Below are positions 45,008-55,576 of a stretch of DNA of 64,000 bases, piece by piece. Origin of the DNA: Halodesulfovibrio sp. MK-HDV (GTDB lineage: Bacteria; Desulfobacterota; Desulfovibrionia; Desulfovibrionales; Desulfovibrionaceae); assembly GCF_009914765.1 (NCBI RefSeq), contig NZ_WYDS01000011.1:1-64000 (forward strand), in the 5' to 3' direction. The translations under genes and the position numbers were made by a program. The notes beneath the pieces were generated by a model that saw nothing but the letters and a program-made list of their open reading frames with translations, had not been told where the DNA came from and ran no database searches. How positions within the stretch are numbered: position 1 is the first letter of the stretch; each line of letters begins with the position of its first letter.

Positions 45008-48000
45008 CTAAGCGGCATCACCCGGTGCAGAATCTGCACCCTTTCGTTTTTCGCTTTCTTCTATGGATTCTTTCAAGACTGCCTCAGTATCGTTCTGTTC
45101 TTGTGCTTTTTTATTGGTCAATTTTTCCCAGCGCGCTTTTGCGCCTTCTTTAAGGGAACAAAGCACAGGTACAACAAGCAAGGTAAGCATTGTTGCGACA
45201 AACAGACCGAAGATAACTGCAACAGCCATCGGGCTCCACCATTCAGTTGAGTCTGACTTCGTAATGAACGAGAACGTAAAGAAGTCAAAACTAATGCCCA
45301 CTGCCATTGGCAGCAAACCTAGAATGGTTGTAATCGCGGTAAGCAATACAGGGCGGAAACGGGTAAGGCCAGCCTTAACAAGCGCCTCACGTGTTTTCAT
45401 CCCTTTAGCTCGCAACTGTTCAAAGTAGTCAATAAGTACAATTGCGTTGTTAACAACAACCCCCGCCAATGAAATTACACCAACACCTGTCATAACGACA
45501 CCGAACGGCATTCCACAAATAAGAAGCCCTCCGAACACGCCGATAAGAGACAACAATACGGATGTAAGAATAATAAACGGCGTTGCCATTGAGTTGAACT
45601 GCGCCACCAGCACAAGGAAGATAAGGAAGATCGTCGCAACAAATGCTTCAGTGAGAAACTCCGAAGCCTTACGCTGCTCTTCCTGCTCACCCGAGAAGGT
45701 GTATGAGTAGCCGCGAGGCCAGCTCATTTCTTTTAGGCGCACATCAAGCTCACGAATAACATCGTTTGCAAGACGTCCTTCGACGTTTGCAGAAACCGTA
45801 ACAACTCGTTTCTGGTCTTTATGGTTAATAGCACCAAGACCGGAGGCAAGTTTAACAGAGGCTACAGATGTAAGCGGAATAGGTTCGCCATCTGCGCCGG
45901 ATACGGTAATACGACGTAACGCTTTAATAGACTGGCGTTCACTTTCCGGAAGCTTTGTCAGAATATCGTATTCGTCTTTTCCCTCACGGAATACGCCAAC
46001 TTTTACGCCGTTAATCGCTGCCTTGATGGTGTATGCAATTGTATACGTATCAAGACCGAGCAATGCAGCACGTTCTTTATCTACACGAATCTGAATTTCC
46101 GGTTTACCGGAAACAAAGTCGTCTTTTATATCAACTGGTCCCGGGATATCACGCATGACAGCACGAATGTTATCAACAATCACACCAAGCTCTCGCATAT
46201 CCTTACCGTACACTTCCAAGTTGACTGGAGCGCCGGTTGGAGGACCACCTTTTTCTTCTTCAACACGAACTTCCGCACCGGTGATCATAGCGGTAAGGCG
46301 GTCACGCACCTCGTTGATAATATCAGAGGATTGTATTTCGCGATCTGCGATTGGTTTAAAGTCCAGAGTTACAGCACCAAGATGTGTACCTGTGCCACCG
46401 CCGCCGAATGTTCCTCCGGAGCCGGAACCTGTGTTGGCAATAACAAAACGAACATCTTTATACTCTTCCCCGACACGTTCAATCACACGCATAAATCGGT
46501 CTGTAGCATCAAGGTTTGTTCCCACAGGAGCCTTGATGTTTACGTTTGCGCGTTTAGGTTCTGCTTTCGGGAAAAACTCAACACCTTTGCCGTAAGTTCC
46601 GAAGGCAAAAATAGATGCGAAGAACATAACTACAGAAATACCAAGAATTATAAGCCGGTGATCCAAAGACCAATTCAACATCCCAAGATAGATGCGTCGT
46701 GCGCCCGTAATTTTTTCTTCACCGTTATCCATAAACTTAGCCGGAGCCGCAGTTTGGAATCGTGATGAAAAGACAGGGTTAATAACCAACGCAACGAACA
46801 GGGAGCCAAAAAGTGCAAGGATTACTGTACGAGGCAGATAGGACATAAATTCGCCCATAATGCCCGGCCAGAAGATCATCGGGAAAAAAGCACCAACAGT
46901 TGTTAATGTAGAGGTAATAACAGGCCATGCAACCTCGTTAGTACCATCCATTGCGGCCTGAAATCTGCTTTTTCCTTCCTGCATATGCCTGTAGATATTT
47001 TCAACAATAACAATACCGTTATCCACCAGCATCCCGAGTGCAAGAATAAGCGAGAACAGCACAACCATGTTGAGCGTGATGTCCAGCAATCGTAGCAGCA
47101 CAAAGGTAATGAGCATGGAAAGCGGGATTGCTATGGAAACAAAGAAGGCAGATCGTCCACCGATAAATAAGAATACAACCGCAAGTACAAGCACAAGACC
47201 AGTGAGAATGTTGTTCTCAAGGTCAGACACCATCATGCGGACGTCTTCTGCTCTATCGCCGACAACATCAAGAATCAATGTTGGCGGGAGGAATTTTTTC
47301 GCCTCTTCAAGAGCAACAGTAACGCCTTTGTTTACCTCAATAATATTTTCACCGCTTCGCTTAATGATCTGAAGCGTAACGGCGTTTTGTCCGTTCATAC
47401 GGCTCCGCGTTACAGGATCTTTGTAATGATCCTGAATTTCGGCAATATCTCGAAGGTAAACAGGCTTTCCATCGCGCACAAATGCAACAATGTTATTGAT
47501 CTCTGAAGGAGTTTGGAAATCCTCAGGAACACGAACTTGATAGCGGGCGTCACCAATATTCATTGAGCCGCCCGGCATGTTCACGTTGCCCTTCTGAACA
47601 GAGTTCACCAAGGCGCTAAACGGAACATTGTATGCACCGATACGATCAAGGTCGAACTCAACATGAATCTCGCGTTCGAGGCCACCCATGAGGCGAGCAT
47701 CAAGAACACCTTGAACAGACTCAAGCTTATCTTCTAAATCTTCAGCAAAAACCTTCAGCCGTTTCAAGCTAAAGGGACCGGACAATACAATCTGCATTGT
47801 CGGCATATCAGAAAAGTTTGCTTCCGAGACAAGCGGGTCATCTTCTAAATCGCCCGGAAGGTCGCCTGATGCCTGATCAACTTTATCACGCACTTTTTGC
47901 AGTGCATCATCAATAACTACGCTTGGTAAAAACTTAATCGCAATGGCGGATTCACCATCTTTCGATGTCGATCTAAGCTCTTCAACATCTGCAAGTCCCT

Positions 48001-48214
48001 TGAGCTTTCTCTCAAGAGGAATAGTTACCAGCTTTTCAATATCTTCAGGGGCAACACCTTCGTAAGTTGTATTTACGAAAATATAGGGAATCGTAATATC
48101 TGGCTCAGCTTCACGCGGCAGTGAAAAATAGCTACTTAAACCAGCTAAAATTATAAGCCACAGTAGAACAAATACTACGGACTGCCTCTTCAACGCTACT
48201 TGGTTAAGTATCAT
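45008..48214 (-). CDS. RND-family efflux permease
   Basis: 1068 residues. Inner-membrane proton-driven drug or metabolite exporter with 12 membrane segments and two large periplasmic loops. The start MILNQVALKRQSVVFVLLW and the internal-repeat motifs (LPREAEPDI, GMLVDNGIVIVENIYRH, GVVVNNAIVLIDY) are typical of the AcrB/MexB-like superfamily. Metal-pump motifs are not obvious. The start overlaps the adaptor stop by 4 bases (ATGA). The substrate is unknown. No outer-membrane TolC-type gene is present here. Confidence 0.95.
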   Translation of the reverse strand: MILNQVALKRQSVVFVLLWLIILAGLSSYFSLPREAEPDITIPYIFVNTTYEGVAPEDIEKLVTIPLERKLKGLADVEELRSTSKDGESAIAIKFLPSVVIDDALQKVRDKVDQASGDLPGDLEDDPLVSEANFSDMPTMQIVLSGPFSLKRLKVFAEDLEDKLESVQGVLDARLMGGLEREIHVEFDLDRIGAYNVPFSALVNSVQKGNVNMPGGSMNIGDARYQVRVPEDFQTPSEINNIVAFVRDGKPVYLRDIAEIQDHYKDPVTRSRMNGQNAVTLQIIKRSGENIIEVNKGVTVALEEAKKFLPPTLILDVVGDRAEDVRMMVSDLENNILTGLVLVLAVVFLFIGGRSAFFVSIAIPLSMLITFVLLRLLDITLNMVVLFSLILALGMLVDNGIVIVENIYRHMQEGKSRFQAAMDGTNEVAWPVITSTLTTVGAFFPMIFWPGIMGEFMSYLPRTVILALFGSLFVALVINPVFSSRFQTAAPAKFMDNGEEKITGARRIYLGMLNWSLDHRLIILGISVVMFFASIFAFGTYGKGVEFFPKAEPKRANVNIKAPVGTNLDATDRFMRVIERVGEEYKDVRFVIANTGSGSGGTFGGGGTGTHLGAVTLDFKPIADREIQSSDIINEVRDRLTAMITGAEVRVEEEKGGPPTGAPVNLEVYGKDMRELGVIVDNIRAVMRDIPGPVDIKDDFVSGKPEIQIRVDKERAALLGLDTYTIAYTIKAAINGVKVGVFREGKDEYDILTKLPESERQSIKALRRITVSGADGEPIPLTSVASVKLASGLGAINHKDQKRVVTVSANVEGRLANDVIRELDVRLKEMSWPRGYSYTFSGEQEEQRKASEFLTEAFVATIFLIFLVLVAQFNSMATPFIILTSVLLSLIGVFGGLLICGMPFGVVMTGVGVISLAGVVVNNAIVLIDYFEQLRAKGMKTREALVKAGLTRFRPVLLTAITTILGLLPMAVGISFDFFTFSFITKSDSTEWWSPMAVAVIFGLFVATMLTLLVVPVLCSLKEGAKARWEKLTNKKAQEQNDTEAVLKESIEESEKRKGADSAPGDAA

Positions 48215-49269
48215 CGAACATCCACCTTCACGCCGTCTTCAACTTCTCGCTGTCCTGCTACAATCAGTTTTTCACCGACATTCAAACCGGCAATAATCTG
48301 CACTCTGTCGCCATCAATAACGCCAAGAGTAACTGTACGGGCTTCTGCTACGCCATCTTTTTCAATAAATGCGATACGTTCTCCGCCTTTATCGATAACA
48401 GAAAATAGTGGAACAGATACGATATCGCTCAACGCACGACGTACAAAACTTGCACGCGCAATCATACCCGGACGAATACGACCGTCTGCATTTTTAACAA
48501 TAATTCTAACCGGGAAAGTACGGGTTGCTGGATCTGCTTTCCATGCAACGAAATCAACCACGCCGCTCCATTTCTCGTTCGGGTAGGCATCAAACACAAC
48601 TGGTGCGATCTGCCCTTTAGAAAGAAAGCGTACGTCCATTTCCGGCACACTGAACGTAATTTTAATCTGATCAACGTTCACAATGTTTGCTATAGGATTG
48701 CCTTTAGAAACATATTCACCCGGATCAACATTAACTTTGTTCACAACACCGGAAACAGGAGAAACAACAATACCGTGCTCGTATTTAACTTCTGCTTCTC
48801 GCAGATTTGTTTCAGCGACAGTAAATTCTGTTTCAGCCTGCTCCAACTCTTCGCGTGAAAGAACGTTACTTTTGTAAAGCTTTCTACGGCGGTTAAGTTG
48901 GTGCTTTTTCATTGTAAGGTTTGCATCAGCACGATCTTTTGCAGCTTTCAATGCTTCAAGATCAATACGAACAATATGCCCGTTTGCCGCAACAGAATCC
49001 CCTTCTGTTACACCAACCCACTCAATGAGTCCGTCTTGTTCTGCGGCCAGTGCTACATCGTACATCGCCTCTGTTTCACCCGGCAGCATAATTTTATCTG
49101 TAATTGCAGCTGGAATCAGAGTTTCAACCTTAACATTTACAACATATTCTTTTGCAGTCTGCACATTCTCTGTCGTGTCGCTTGCTTCACCATTGCTACA
49201 TGCCGTCAGACTTACGAGCACGCTTGCAACAATCAGCATCGCACAAATTTGGGAAATCAATTTCTGCAT
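48211..49269 (-). CDS. RND efflux periplasmic adaptor lipoprotein
   Basis: 352 residues. Signal peptide with lipobox SLTAC (cleavage before Cys24) anchors it to the membrane. The lipoyl-like halves (LAAEQDGLIEWVGVTEGD and VVSPVSGVVNKVNVDPGEYV) flank a helical hairpin of ~60 residues. Beta-barrel and membrane-proximal domains follow. It bridges the permease and an outer-membrane channel. The gene begins inside the end of the regulator gene (74-base overlap). Confidence 0.95.
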   Translation of the reverse strand: MQKLISQICAMLIVASVLVSLTACSNGEASDTTENVQTAKEYVVNVKVETLIPAAITDKIMLPGETEAMYDVALAAEQDGLIEWVGVTEGDSVAANGHIVRIDLEALKAAKDRADANLTMKKHQLNRRRKLYKSNVLSREELEQAETEFTVAETNLREAEVKYEHGIVVSPVSGVVNKVNVDPGEYVSKGNPIANIVNVDQIKITFSVPEMDVRFLSKGQIAPVVFDAYPNEKWSGVVDFVAWKADPATRTFPVRIIVKNADGRIRPGMIARASFVRRALSDIVSVPLFSVIDKGGERIAFIEKDGVAEARTVTLGVIDGDRVQIIAGLNVGEKLIVAGQREVEDGVKVDVR

Positions 49270-50002
49270 CCATCAACTCCGAATAGTTCTTAATGCCTCC
49301 AATAGAGAAGGCAGTAATATGTTGTGCAATACCGAAGACTTCATCATCAGTGAAAACTGTCTGATTTCGAGCTAACAATAAGTCATCAATATGCATTGCG
49401 TAGAAAAAAAGCTGTGAAAAATAGCCGCTTGTCAATGAATCAAGTTGTTTTGGACCCCATACATTCCCTGTCATTGTGTCGATAATCGGGATAACTCCCC
49501 CGCGTAATTCGAGCCAATCTTTCTCAGAGACATGCAAGAATTCTTCAAAATCATTAATGAAGGCATCAAGCAGCAGCTTGTTAAGTTCCCAATACTCATC
49601 ACCATGCGAGATAAGCATTCCACTCACACAAGCCAATGTAAAACCAAACAATCGTTCTTCCGGTTCAGCAGAATCTGTTAATCCACCATGCAACGGGTAT
49701 ATCCCCCGAACCTCATGCAAGAACTCTTCTAAAACAGCAGCCAACAACTTATTTTTATTACCAAAATGATAATTTACAGCAGACACATTAGCATTTGCAG
49801 CAGTACAAATCTCACGCACTGTTGCGTTGTGTCCCTTTTGAGAAAAAATGATGCGGGCCGTATTAAAAATACGGCTACGGGTATCCAACGCACTTTGCGC
49901 TTGATTACGCCGCTCTCTCCATGCGTGTAACGCCTGTTCCCGCGATTTATAATAATTACGCGCAATTTCTTTAAACTGTGCGGGAATTATTTTTCTATCC
50001 AT
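49196..50002 (-). CDS. TetR-family regulator of the efflux operon
   Basis: 268 residues. The TetR DNA-binding domain sits at about residues 42-95 (IFNTARIIFSQKGHNATVRE, then ANVSAVNYHFGNKNKL). An unusual N-terminal basic extension of ~40 residues precedes it. GAGGTGAGG supports this start. The C-terminal ligand domain carries CETEROxx-type features only loosely and no ligand can be named. It overlaps the adaptor gene. Two palindromic operators directly upstream imply autoregulation. Confidence 0.93.
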   Translation of the reverse strand: MDRKIIPAQFKEIARNYYKSREQALHAWRERRNQAQSALDTRSRIFNTARIIFSQKGHNATVREICTAANANVSAVNYHFGNKNKLLAAVLEEFLHEVRGIYPLHGGLTDSAEPEERLFGFTLACVSGMLISHGDEYWELNKLLLDAFINDFEEFLHVSEKDWLELRGGVIPIIDTMTGNVWGPKQLDSLTSGYFSQLFFYAMHIDDLLLARNQTVFTDDEVFGIAQHITAFSIGGIKNYSELMDAEIDFPNLCDADCCKRARKSDGM

Positions 50003-50023
50003 TCGAACCTCACCTCAAGCAAA

Positions 50024-50040
50024 TTCAAACACCGTTTGAA
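50024..50040 (-). promoter_or_regulatory. Efflux operator 1
   Basis: TTCAAACACCGTTTGAA, a perfect 7-bp inverted repeat with a 3-base centre, 22 bases upstream of the regulator ATG. Expected to be bound by the TetR-type regulator. Confidence 0.75.
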
Positions 50041-50043
50041 ACC

Positions 50044-50072
50044 TTATTTCAAACACTGTTTGAATCTGTCAA
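50044..50072 (-). promoter_or_regulatory. Predicted promoter of the efflux operon
   Basis: On the minus strand TTGACA (50067-50072) is followed after 17 bases by AAATAA (50044-50049). The -10 is weak. The spacer contains operator 2, a repressible layout. Confidence 0.4.
50048..50064 (-). promoter_or_regulatory. Efflux operator 2
   Basis: TTCAAACACTGTTTGAA, the same palindrome with one base changed in the centre, 24 bases centre to centre from operator 1. It fits inside the spacer of the predicted promoter. Confidence 0.75.
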
Positions 50073-50507
50073 GTGGTTTCTATTTATCGCGCGAAATGAA
50101 CATGTTGAGAAAGGATTCTTACCCCCACTCTGACACTACTTTTTTTCCTTTTACATCAACAATCACCATAAAACATGTAATTCTGCTTATTTTACTCAAT
50201 ACAAACAAACACTTACTCTATCAATAATTCTAAACCCTATATCGGCTCTGGTTAAAGTTTTTTCTAAAATTTCCGATAGATAACTATACTGAATTACAAG
50301 ATTCATTCTTCATTATGAAATTTTTATGTGCAAACAAAATTTGATTATAGAACTACAAATAACAACTGCCAGCTCACTACTTACTTCAAAAAAAGAACTC
50401 AACCAGCAGTACATTGTGCACGCTGGATAAATGGCTTGCTAGATTGGTACATCATGACCACCCATTGACGTATCAAAAAACAATCACAACTATCGGGGGC
50501 TAGAAGA
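50073..50507. other. Intergenic region upstream of the chemoreceptor
   Basis: About 430 AT-rich bases without a supported gene. No sigma-54 or sigma-28 promoter was recognised by eye. Confidence 0.4.
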
Positions 50508-52931
50508 ATGGAGCTAAACTTTAATCGTAAATTGATCGGCTCTGTATTGCTTGTAATTGTCACACTGTTAGGTGTTCTTAGTTGGAACAACTACTCAGTT
50601 TCACATAGTGCACTGGTAAAACTTGGTGACCAGTTTATCAGCACAATGGTTGTGGGACTAAAAGACAGTGTGGAAATGCAGCACCAAATTACACTTGAAA
50701 AACTCGAAACCGATGTAAGTGTTTTTGATGATGAAATCGAAAACCACGGGGGGTTACGTGTAAATTCACAAAAAACTGTAACAACTACTATCACCAATCA
50801 AATCAGCAAAAAGTCTGAATCCGTAACAATTCCAGTCCTTCAGCTTGGAGCAGAGGATTCCGCTACGGTGCTGAATGCCAGCAACAAACTTGTTGATAAA
50901 GTCCAGGAAATGGTCGGTGGTACTGCAACAATTTTTCAGGCACTTCCGGGAAAACTTCTACGTGTTTCCACCAACGTAAAGAAACTCGACGGTAACCGTG
51001 CAACTGGCACATACATTCCTGCCAGCAGCGCAGTGTACAAGACAGTTATGAACGGTCAAACCTTCCGCGGCAGAGCCTATGTAGTAAACGCATGGTACGT
51101 AACAATATACAAGCCACTCAAAGATTCCAGCGGCAACGTAATTGCAGTTGTGTACTGTGGTAGACCAATGATGACCCCGCCTCTGCTCGAAATGATTAAA
51201 AAGATCACCTACGATGGGCATGGGTATCCGTTTATTGTGCGCTCTGACGGTAGTTTCGTATATCATCCGGACGCAGCGCTCATGGCCGACGGAAATTTGA
51301 ATGACACAGAAGCCGGTAAGATTATGATGAAGAACAAAAACGGCTTCACTCAATACGAATACAACGGCACAAAACGTCTCTCATTTTCTCAGACTATTGA
51401 ATCCAGAGACTGGCTGATTTATTTCACAATACCGGAAAAGTACTTGAGCCTTGGTGCCGATGAAACCTTGCAAAAGTTAAGCATTGCAAGCATTTCCGGC
51501 GGCATTCTCATCTCAAGCCTTGTTCTTATATTCCTGCTGCGTAGTTTGCTCCGACCTCTCGAAGAGTTGGGGAACACCACAAAGAAAATTGCAGCGGGCG
51601 ACCTGAATGCACGAACTGATTATCATCTTAATGACGCTATCGGAAGTACTGTTACTTCAGTTAATACAATGGTTGCAGAACTTAAGGCCAAACTTGGGTT
51701 CTCTGAAGGTGTTCTAAAGGGCATTCCGACTCCGTGTTCCATCATCGGACCGGACTTCACAGTCTCTTGGTCTAATCAGCATCTTTGTGATTTAATCGGA
51801 AAAACTGGAACTCCCGAAAGTTATGTAGGAGTTAGCTCCGGTAAGTTCTTCTATAACGATAACAGCTATGAAACCCTGTCTGACAAGGCCATCCGTACTG
51901 AACAGTCATTACAGAATGACATTGAGTACAAACATCCTGACGGGAATATTCTCTACATTGCTGTCAGCACCACTCCGTTCTATGACATGGATGGTAAGCT
52001 GCTTGGTTCAGTAGCATTCTGGCATGATATGACAGAGATTCATGAAAACGAGTCTGTCATTATTCGTCAGAATGAGCGTATTGCCGACACTGCTGCACAG
52101 GCACATTCCATTGCGGATCAAGTGTCCTCTGCTGCTGAAGAATTGTCTGCACAGGTAGAACAATGTAGAGTCGGCGCCTCCACTCAGGCTGCGCGCGTTG
52201 GTGAATCTGCCATCGCTATCGAAGAAATGAACTCTACTACCCTTGAAGTAGCTAGAAACGCATCTGATGCCGCAGAAAATGCTGATAATGCTCGGAAAAT
52301 AGCCGAAGAAGGTGCAACTGTTGTATCTCAGGTTACGACATCAACAGAAGAAGTGCATTCCCACGCCAGCTTAATGCAAAAGACGCTTACGGAGTTAGGA
52401 GCACAGGCTGACGGGGTTGGTAATATTATCAGTGTTATTAATGACATTGCAGACCAGACAAACTTGCTCGCACTAAACGCTGCAATTGAAGCTGCACGAG
52501 CAGGAGAGGCTGGACGAGGCTTTGCAGTTGTTGCAGATGAAGTCCGCAAGCTTGCTGAAAAAACAATGAATGCAACTAAAGAAGTTGAGTCTGTCGTGCA
52601 GGGCATCCAAAAAAGCACCCACGGCACTCTCGACCATATGAGTGACGTTGCTGAACTTGTAGAAAGCACCACTGCCCAGACACATAATGCGGGCAAGGCG
52701 TTAGGACAAATTGTAGATACGGTTATGGAAACTTCAGACAGGGTGCGATCCATCGCTACGGCTGCCGAAGAACAATCCGCAGCAGCAGAACAAATTGCCG
52801 GAGCAGCAGGTGAGGTCAACCGCCTTGCGGATGAATCCGCATTGGCTCTTACTGAGTCTTCGCACGCAGTTGTTGAGCTTTCCAGACTAGCTCAGAGTTT
52901 GAAAACGCTTATTGATGATCTCCAACAGTAA
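50508..52931 (+). CDS. Methyl-accepting chemotaxis protein with periplasmic Cache, HAMP and PAS domains
   Basis: 807 residues. The first membrane helix is near residues 10-27. The periplasmic Cache-type sensor covers about 40-320. The second helix is near 325-343 and HAMP at 345-394. A cytoplasmic PAS domain lies at about 398-514. The signalling domain has the hairpin tip [20 protein letters not shown] near 648-670. It signals to CheA/CheW. The PAS domain adds a second, internal sensing point. There is no CheR-docking pentapeptide at the C-terminus (ends DDLQQ). The ligand is unknown. Confidence 0.95.
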   Translation: MELNFNRKLIGSVLLVIVTLLGVLSWNNYSVSHSALVKLGDQFISTMVVGLKDSVEMQHQITLEKLETDVSVFDDEIENHGGLRVNSQKTVTTTITNQISKKSESVTIPVLQLGAEDSATVLNASNKLVDKVQEMVGGTATIFQALPGKLLRVSTNVKKLDGNRATGTYIPASSAVYKTVMNGQTFRGRAYVVNAWYVTIYKPLKDSSGNVIAVVYCGRPMMTPPLLEMIKKITYDGHGYPFIVRSDGSFVYHPDAALMADGNLNDTEAGKIMMKNKNGFTQYEYNGTKRLSFSQTIESRDWLIYFTIPEKYLSLGADETLQKLSIASISGGILISSLVLIFLLRSLLRPLEELGNTTKKIAAGDLNARTDYHLNDAIGSTVTSVNTMVAELKAKLGFSEGVLKGIPTPCSIIGPDFTVSWSNQHLCDLIGKTGTPESYVGVSSGKFFYNDNSYETLSDKAIRTEQSLQNDIEYKHPDGNILYIAVSTTPFYDMDGKLLGSVAFWHDMTEIHENESVIIRQNERIADTAAQAHSIADQVSSAAEELSAQVEQCRVGASTQAARVGESAIAIEEMNSTTLEVARNASDAAENADNARKIAEEGATVVSQVTTSTEEVHSHASLMQKTLTELGAQADGVGNIISVINDIADQTNLLALNAAIEAARAGEAGRGFAVVADEVRKLAEKTMNATKEVESVVQGIQKSTHGTLDHMSDVAELVESTTAQTHNAGKALGQIVDTVMETSDRVRSIATAAEEQSAAAEQIAGAAGEVNRLADESALALTESSHAVVELSRLAQSLKTLIDDLQQ

Positions 52932-52940
52932 TAAAAAAAA

Positions 52941-52968
52941 AAGAGCTCGTGTCTTAGGCACGGGCTCT
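52941..52968 (+). terminator. Rho-independent terminator after the chemoreceptor
   Basis: AAGAGCTCGTG and CACGGGCTCTT pair (one mismatch-like G-T) with a short loop. An A-run lies before and TTTTTT after. Confidence 0.88.
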
Positions 52969-53192
52969 TTTTTTATGGTCTCAATATAATTCCTGTCATC
53001 CAGATCACATCAGCAAACACAGCCGCACTTGAAAATGCTACCAATGCTCCTTCATAATTTCAGTCTTCACTCTCTGCCCTATGGGTGATATGGCGTTCTT
53101 GTCGGTATAAAATTCCATGCAAGTACGTATTGCTGCCACCATCCCTTGCTATATCTTCAACTAAACTTTGGCAGACTGTACAGGAGAAGACT

Positions 53193-54044
53193 GTGTTTAC
53201 AGAAAAAGCTAACGAATGCATTACGCATGCGCATCGTGGAGCACGAGCTTACGCTCCGGAAAATACCATGCCCGCGTTTCATATAGCCCATGAACTTGGT
53301 GCTGAAGCGATTGAGCTTGATGTAAACCTGACTAAGGATGGGTACGCGGTCATTTTCCATGACTACGTGCTCACCCGCACCACCAACATTGCAGAACTTC
53401 CCCATCTGCAAAAGCATGGCGAAAAAACAGGAATCCATCACCTGACACTCGAAGAAGTGCGAACGCTTGATGCAGGCAAGTGGTACGCAGAAAGCGACCC
53501 ACACGCGCAGATTAAAAACGGCACGATTTCCGCTGAAACTGCGTCAACATTTACCGGCACGACCATTCCTACATTGGACGAACTGCTCATTTTTATTAAA
53601 CAGTCTGGTATGCTGCTCAATCTTGAGATCAAAGATCAGACTACAATTGATGATCACAGCCATACCATCGTGCATATAGTCCTCGAAAAAATTCTCAAAC
53701 ACGACGTAAAAGAACAGACAATGATCTCTTCTTTTAACCACGACTATTTACAAACTATTCATACAGAAATGCCGGACATGCCTTTAGGGGTTTTGACTGA
53801 AAAGCGCATTGAACAGCCTGTTGAATACTGTAAAAAGCTTAACGCTTCCGCATACCATCCATGCCGCACTTTTACGACAGCCGATGACATCAAAGCCCTG
53901 CGCGAAGCCGGACTCATGGTTAATATCTGGACAATTAATTGCGAACATGAATTATACGCCTTTGCCAACTGGGGAACCAGCGGCCTTATCTCCGACTTCC
54001 CAGACCGTGCCATTGCCGCCATACAAAAAGTAATCTCAAGCTAG
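53193..54044 (+). CDS. Glycerophosphodiester phosphodiesterase
   Basis: 283 residues from the GTG at 53193, which has AGGAGA upstream. An in-frame ATG at 53085 gives a non-conserved extension. GDPD motifs: [17 protein letters not shown] (catalytic His, then E-N-T) and [17 protein letters not shown] (metal-binding E-x-D and H-D). It has no signal peptide, so it is cytoplasmic. It cleaves glycerophosphodiesters to glycerol-3-phosphate and an alcohol. The gene lies 25 bases before dsdA. Confidence 0.92.
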   Translation: MFTEKANECITHAHRGARAYAPENTMPAFHIAHELGAEAIELDVNLTKDGYAVIFHDYVLTRTTNIAELPHLQKHGEKTGIHHLTLEEVRTLDAGKWYAESDPHAQIKNGTISAETASTFTGTTIPTLDELLIFIKQSGMLLNLEIKDQTTIDDHSHTIVHIVLEKILKHDVKEQTMISSFNHDYLQTIHTEMPDMPLGVLTEKRIEQPVEYCKKLNASAYHPCRTFTTADDIKALREAGLMVNIWTINCEHELYAFANWGTSGLISDFPDRAIAAIQKVISS

Positions 54045-54069
54045 CAAATACAATCAACAGGAGTTCTCC

Positions 54070-55419
54070 GTGCCGACATACTCAGAAAAGACTCTTCAAG
54101 AATGGAAAACAGATCCACTTATTCGTGATGCAATAGCGCTGGATGAAACCACATGGTTCAATCCAGACACTCTCCCGTTTGCTGATGCAATGAAGCACAT
54201 TGCACTCTCAAAAGCAGATGTTGAAGATGCAGCAGCACGGCTCGAACGGTTCCGTCCATACATCGAAAAAGTTTTTCCTGAGACACAAAGGGCTCAAGGG
54301 CTTATTGAATCCCCGCTTCGCCGCATCCCGAATATGCAAAATGCGATGGCAAGCTATTTCAATATGACGCTATCTGGAGAACTTCTGCTCAAATGTGACA
54401 GCCATCTGCCTATCTCCGGCTCAATCAAAGCTCGCGGTGGTATCTACGAAGTTCTCAATCATGCAGAAAGTCTTGCGTGCGGAACCGGACTCCTTTCCCT
54501 CTCCGACGATTATTCAAAATTGGACAGCGCAACATTCCGCCAATTTTTCAGCAACTACACCATTGCGGTAGGTTCAACAGGTAACCTTGGACTCTCCATC
54601 GGCATAATGAGTGCTCAGCTCGGATTCTCCGTCAGTGTCCATATGTCAGCAGATGCAAGGCAGTGGAAAAAAGATATGCTGCGCTCAAAAGGGGTAAACG
54701 TCATCGAGTACGATTCCGACTACTCCCTCGCTGTTGCAGAAGGTAGAAAGCAGGCAAAAGGCGATCCAAGTTGCCATTTTATCGATGATGAAAACTCCAT
54801 CACACTCTTTATGGGATACGCTGTAGCAGCGGATCGGCTCAAAAAACAGCTCACAGAAGCAAACATCACAGTAGATGCAGAGCACCCGCTTTTTGTGTAC
54901 CTTCCATGCGGAGTAGGCGGTGGCCCCGGCGGTGTTGCTTTCGGTCTTAAGCTTGCCTTTGGTGACAATGTTCATTGCTTTTTTGCAGAACCAACCCACT
55001 CTCCAGCCATGCTCATCGGCCTGCATACAGGCTTACACGATGCTGTTTCTGTTCAGGATGTTGGAATAGACAACCGCACAGTTGCAGACGGCCTTGCCGT
55101 CGGTCGACCTTCAGGCTTTGTAGGCAAGACATTACAACATCTGATAGATGGTGCTTTTACCGTCAGTGATGAGACTATGTTCGAGCTCTTAGCACTGCTT
55201 GCAGATACAGAAGATATTTGGATGGAACCTTCAGCACTTGCGGGAATGTCAGGCATTGCACGCGTTCAACACAACGAAGAGTACCTGCATCTGCACGGGT
55301 TGCAAGATTATATGACAACAGCAACGCACATTGCGTGGGGAACAGGCGGGAGCATGGTGCCGCGTGAAGAAATGCAAAAATATTACGAAGCCGGATGCAA
55401 GTTGCGCGACATATCCTAG
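54070..55419 (+). CDS. dsdA: D-serine ammonia-lyase (D-serine dehydratase)
   Basis: 449 residues. PLP enzyme of fold type II converting D-serine to pyruvate and ammonia. The PLP-lysine segment is [14 protein letters not shown] (Lys near residue 120). The glycine-rich phosphate loop [13 protein letters not shown] and the [11 protein letters not shown] segment are present. GTG start with AGGAG upstream. No DsdC regulator or DsdX transporter is adjacent. Confidence 0.95.
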   Translation: MPTYSEKTLQEWKTDPLIRDAIALDETTWFNPDTLPFADAMKHIALSKADVEDAAARLERFRPYIEKVFPETQRAQGLIESPLRRIPNMQNAMASYFNMTLSGELLLKCDSHLPISGSIKARGGIYEVLNHAESLACGTGLLSLSDDYSKLDSATFRQFFSNYTIAVGSTGNLGLSIGIMSAQLGFSVSVHMSADARQWKKDMLRSKGVNVIEYDSDYSLAVAEGRKQAKGDPSCHFIDDENSITLFMGYAVAADRLKKQLTEANITVDAEHPLFVYLPCGVGGGPGGVAFGLKLAFGDNVHCFFAEPTHSPAMLIGLHTGLHDAVSVQDVGIDNRTVADGLAVGRPSGFVGKTLQHLIDGAFTVSDETMFELLALLADTEDIWMEPSALAGMSGIARVQHNEEYLHLHGLQDYMTTATHIAWGTGGSMVPREEMQKYYEAGCKLRDIS

Positions 55420-55576
55420 TTAATCACTCCGTTAAGCGAACACAATGCAAGTATCATCAGCACGTTATCAAAAGATACAATGAGAGACGCCTTCTCCTTT
55501 CATCCAAACGTGTTACGTGATATTTGCTCCATACTTAATACAAATTTTATGCTCCAATCATATATAAGGATAGATC

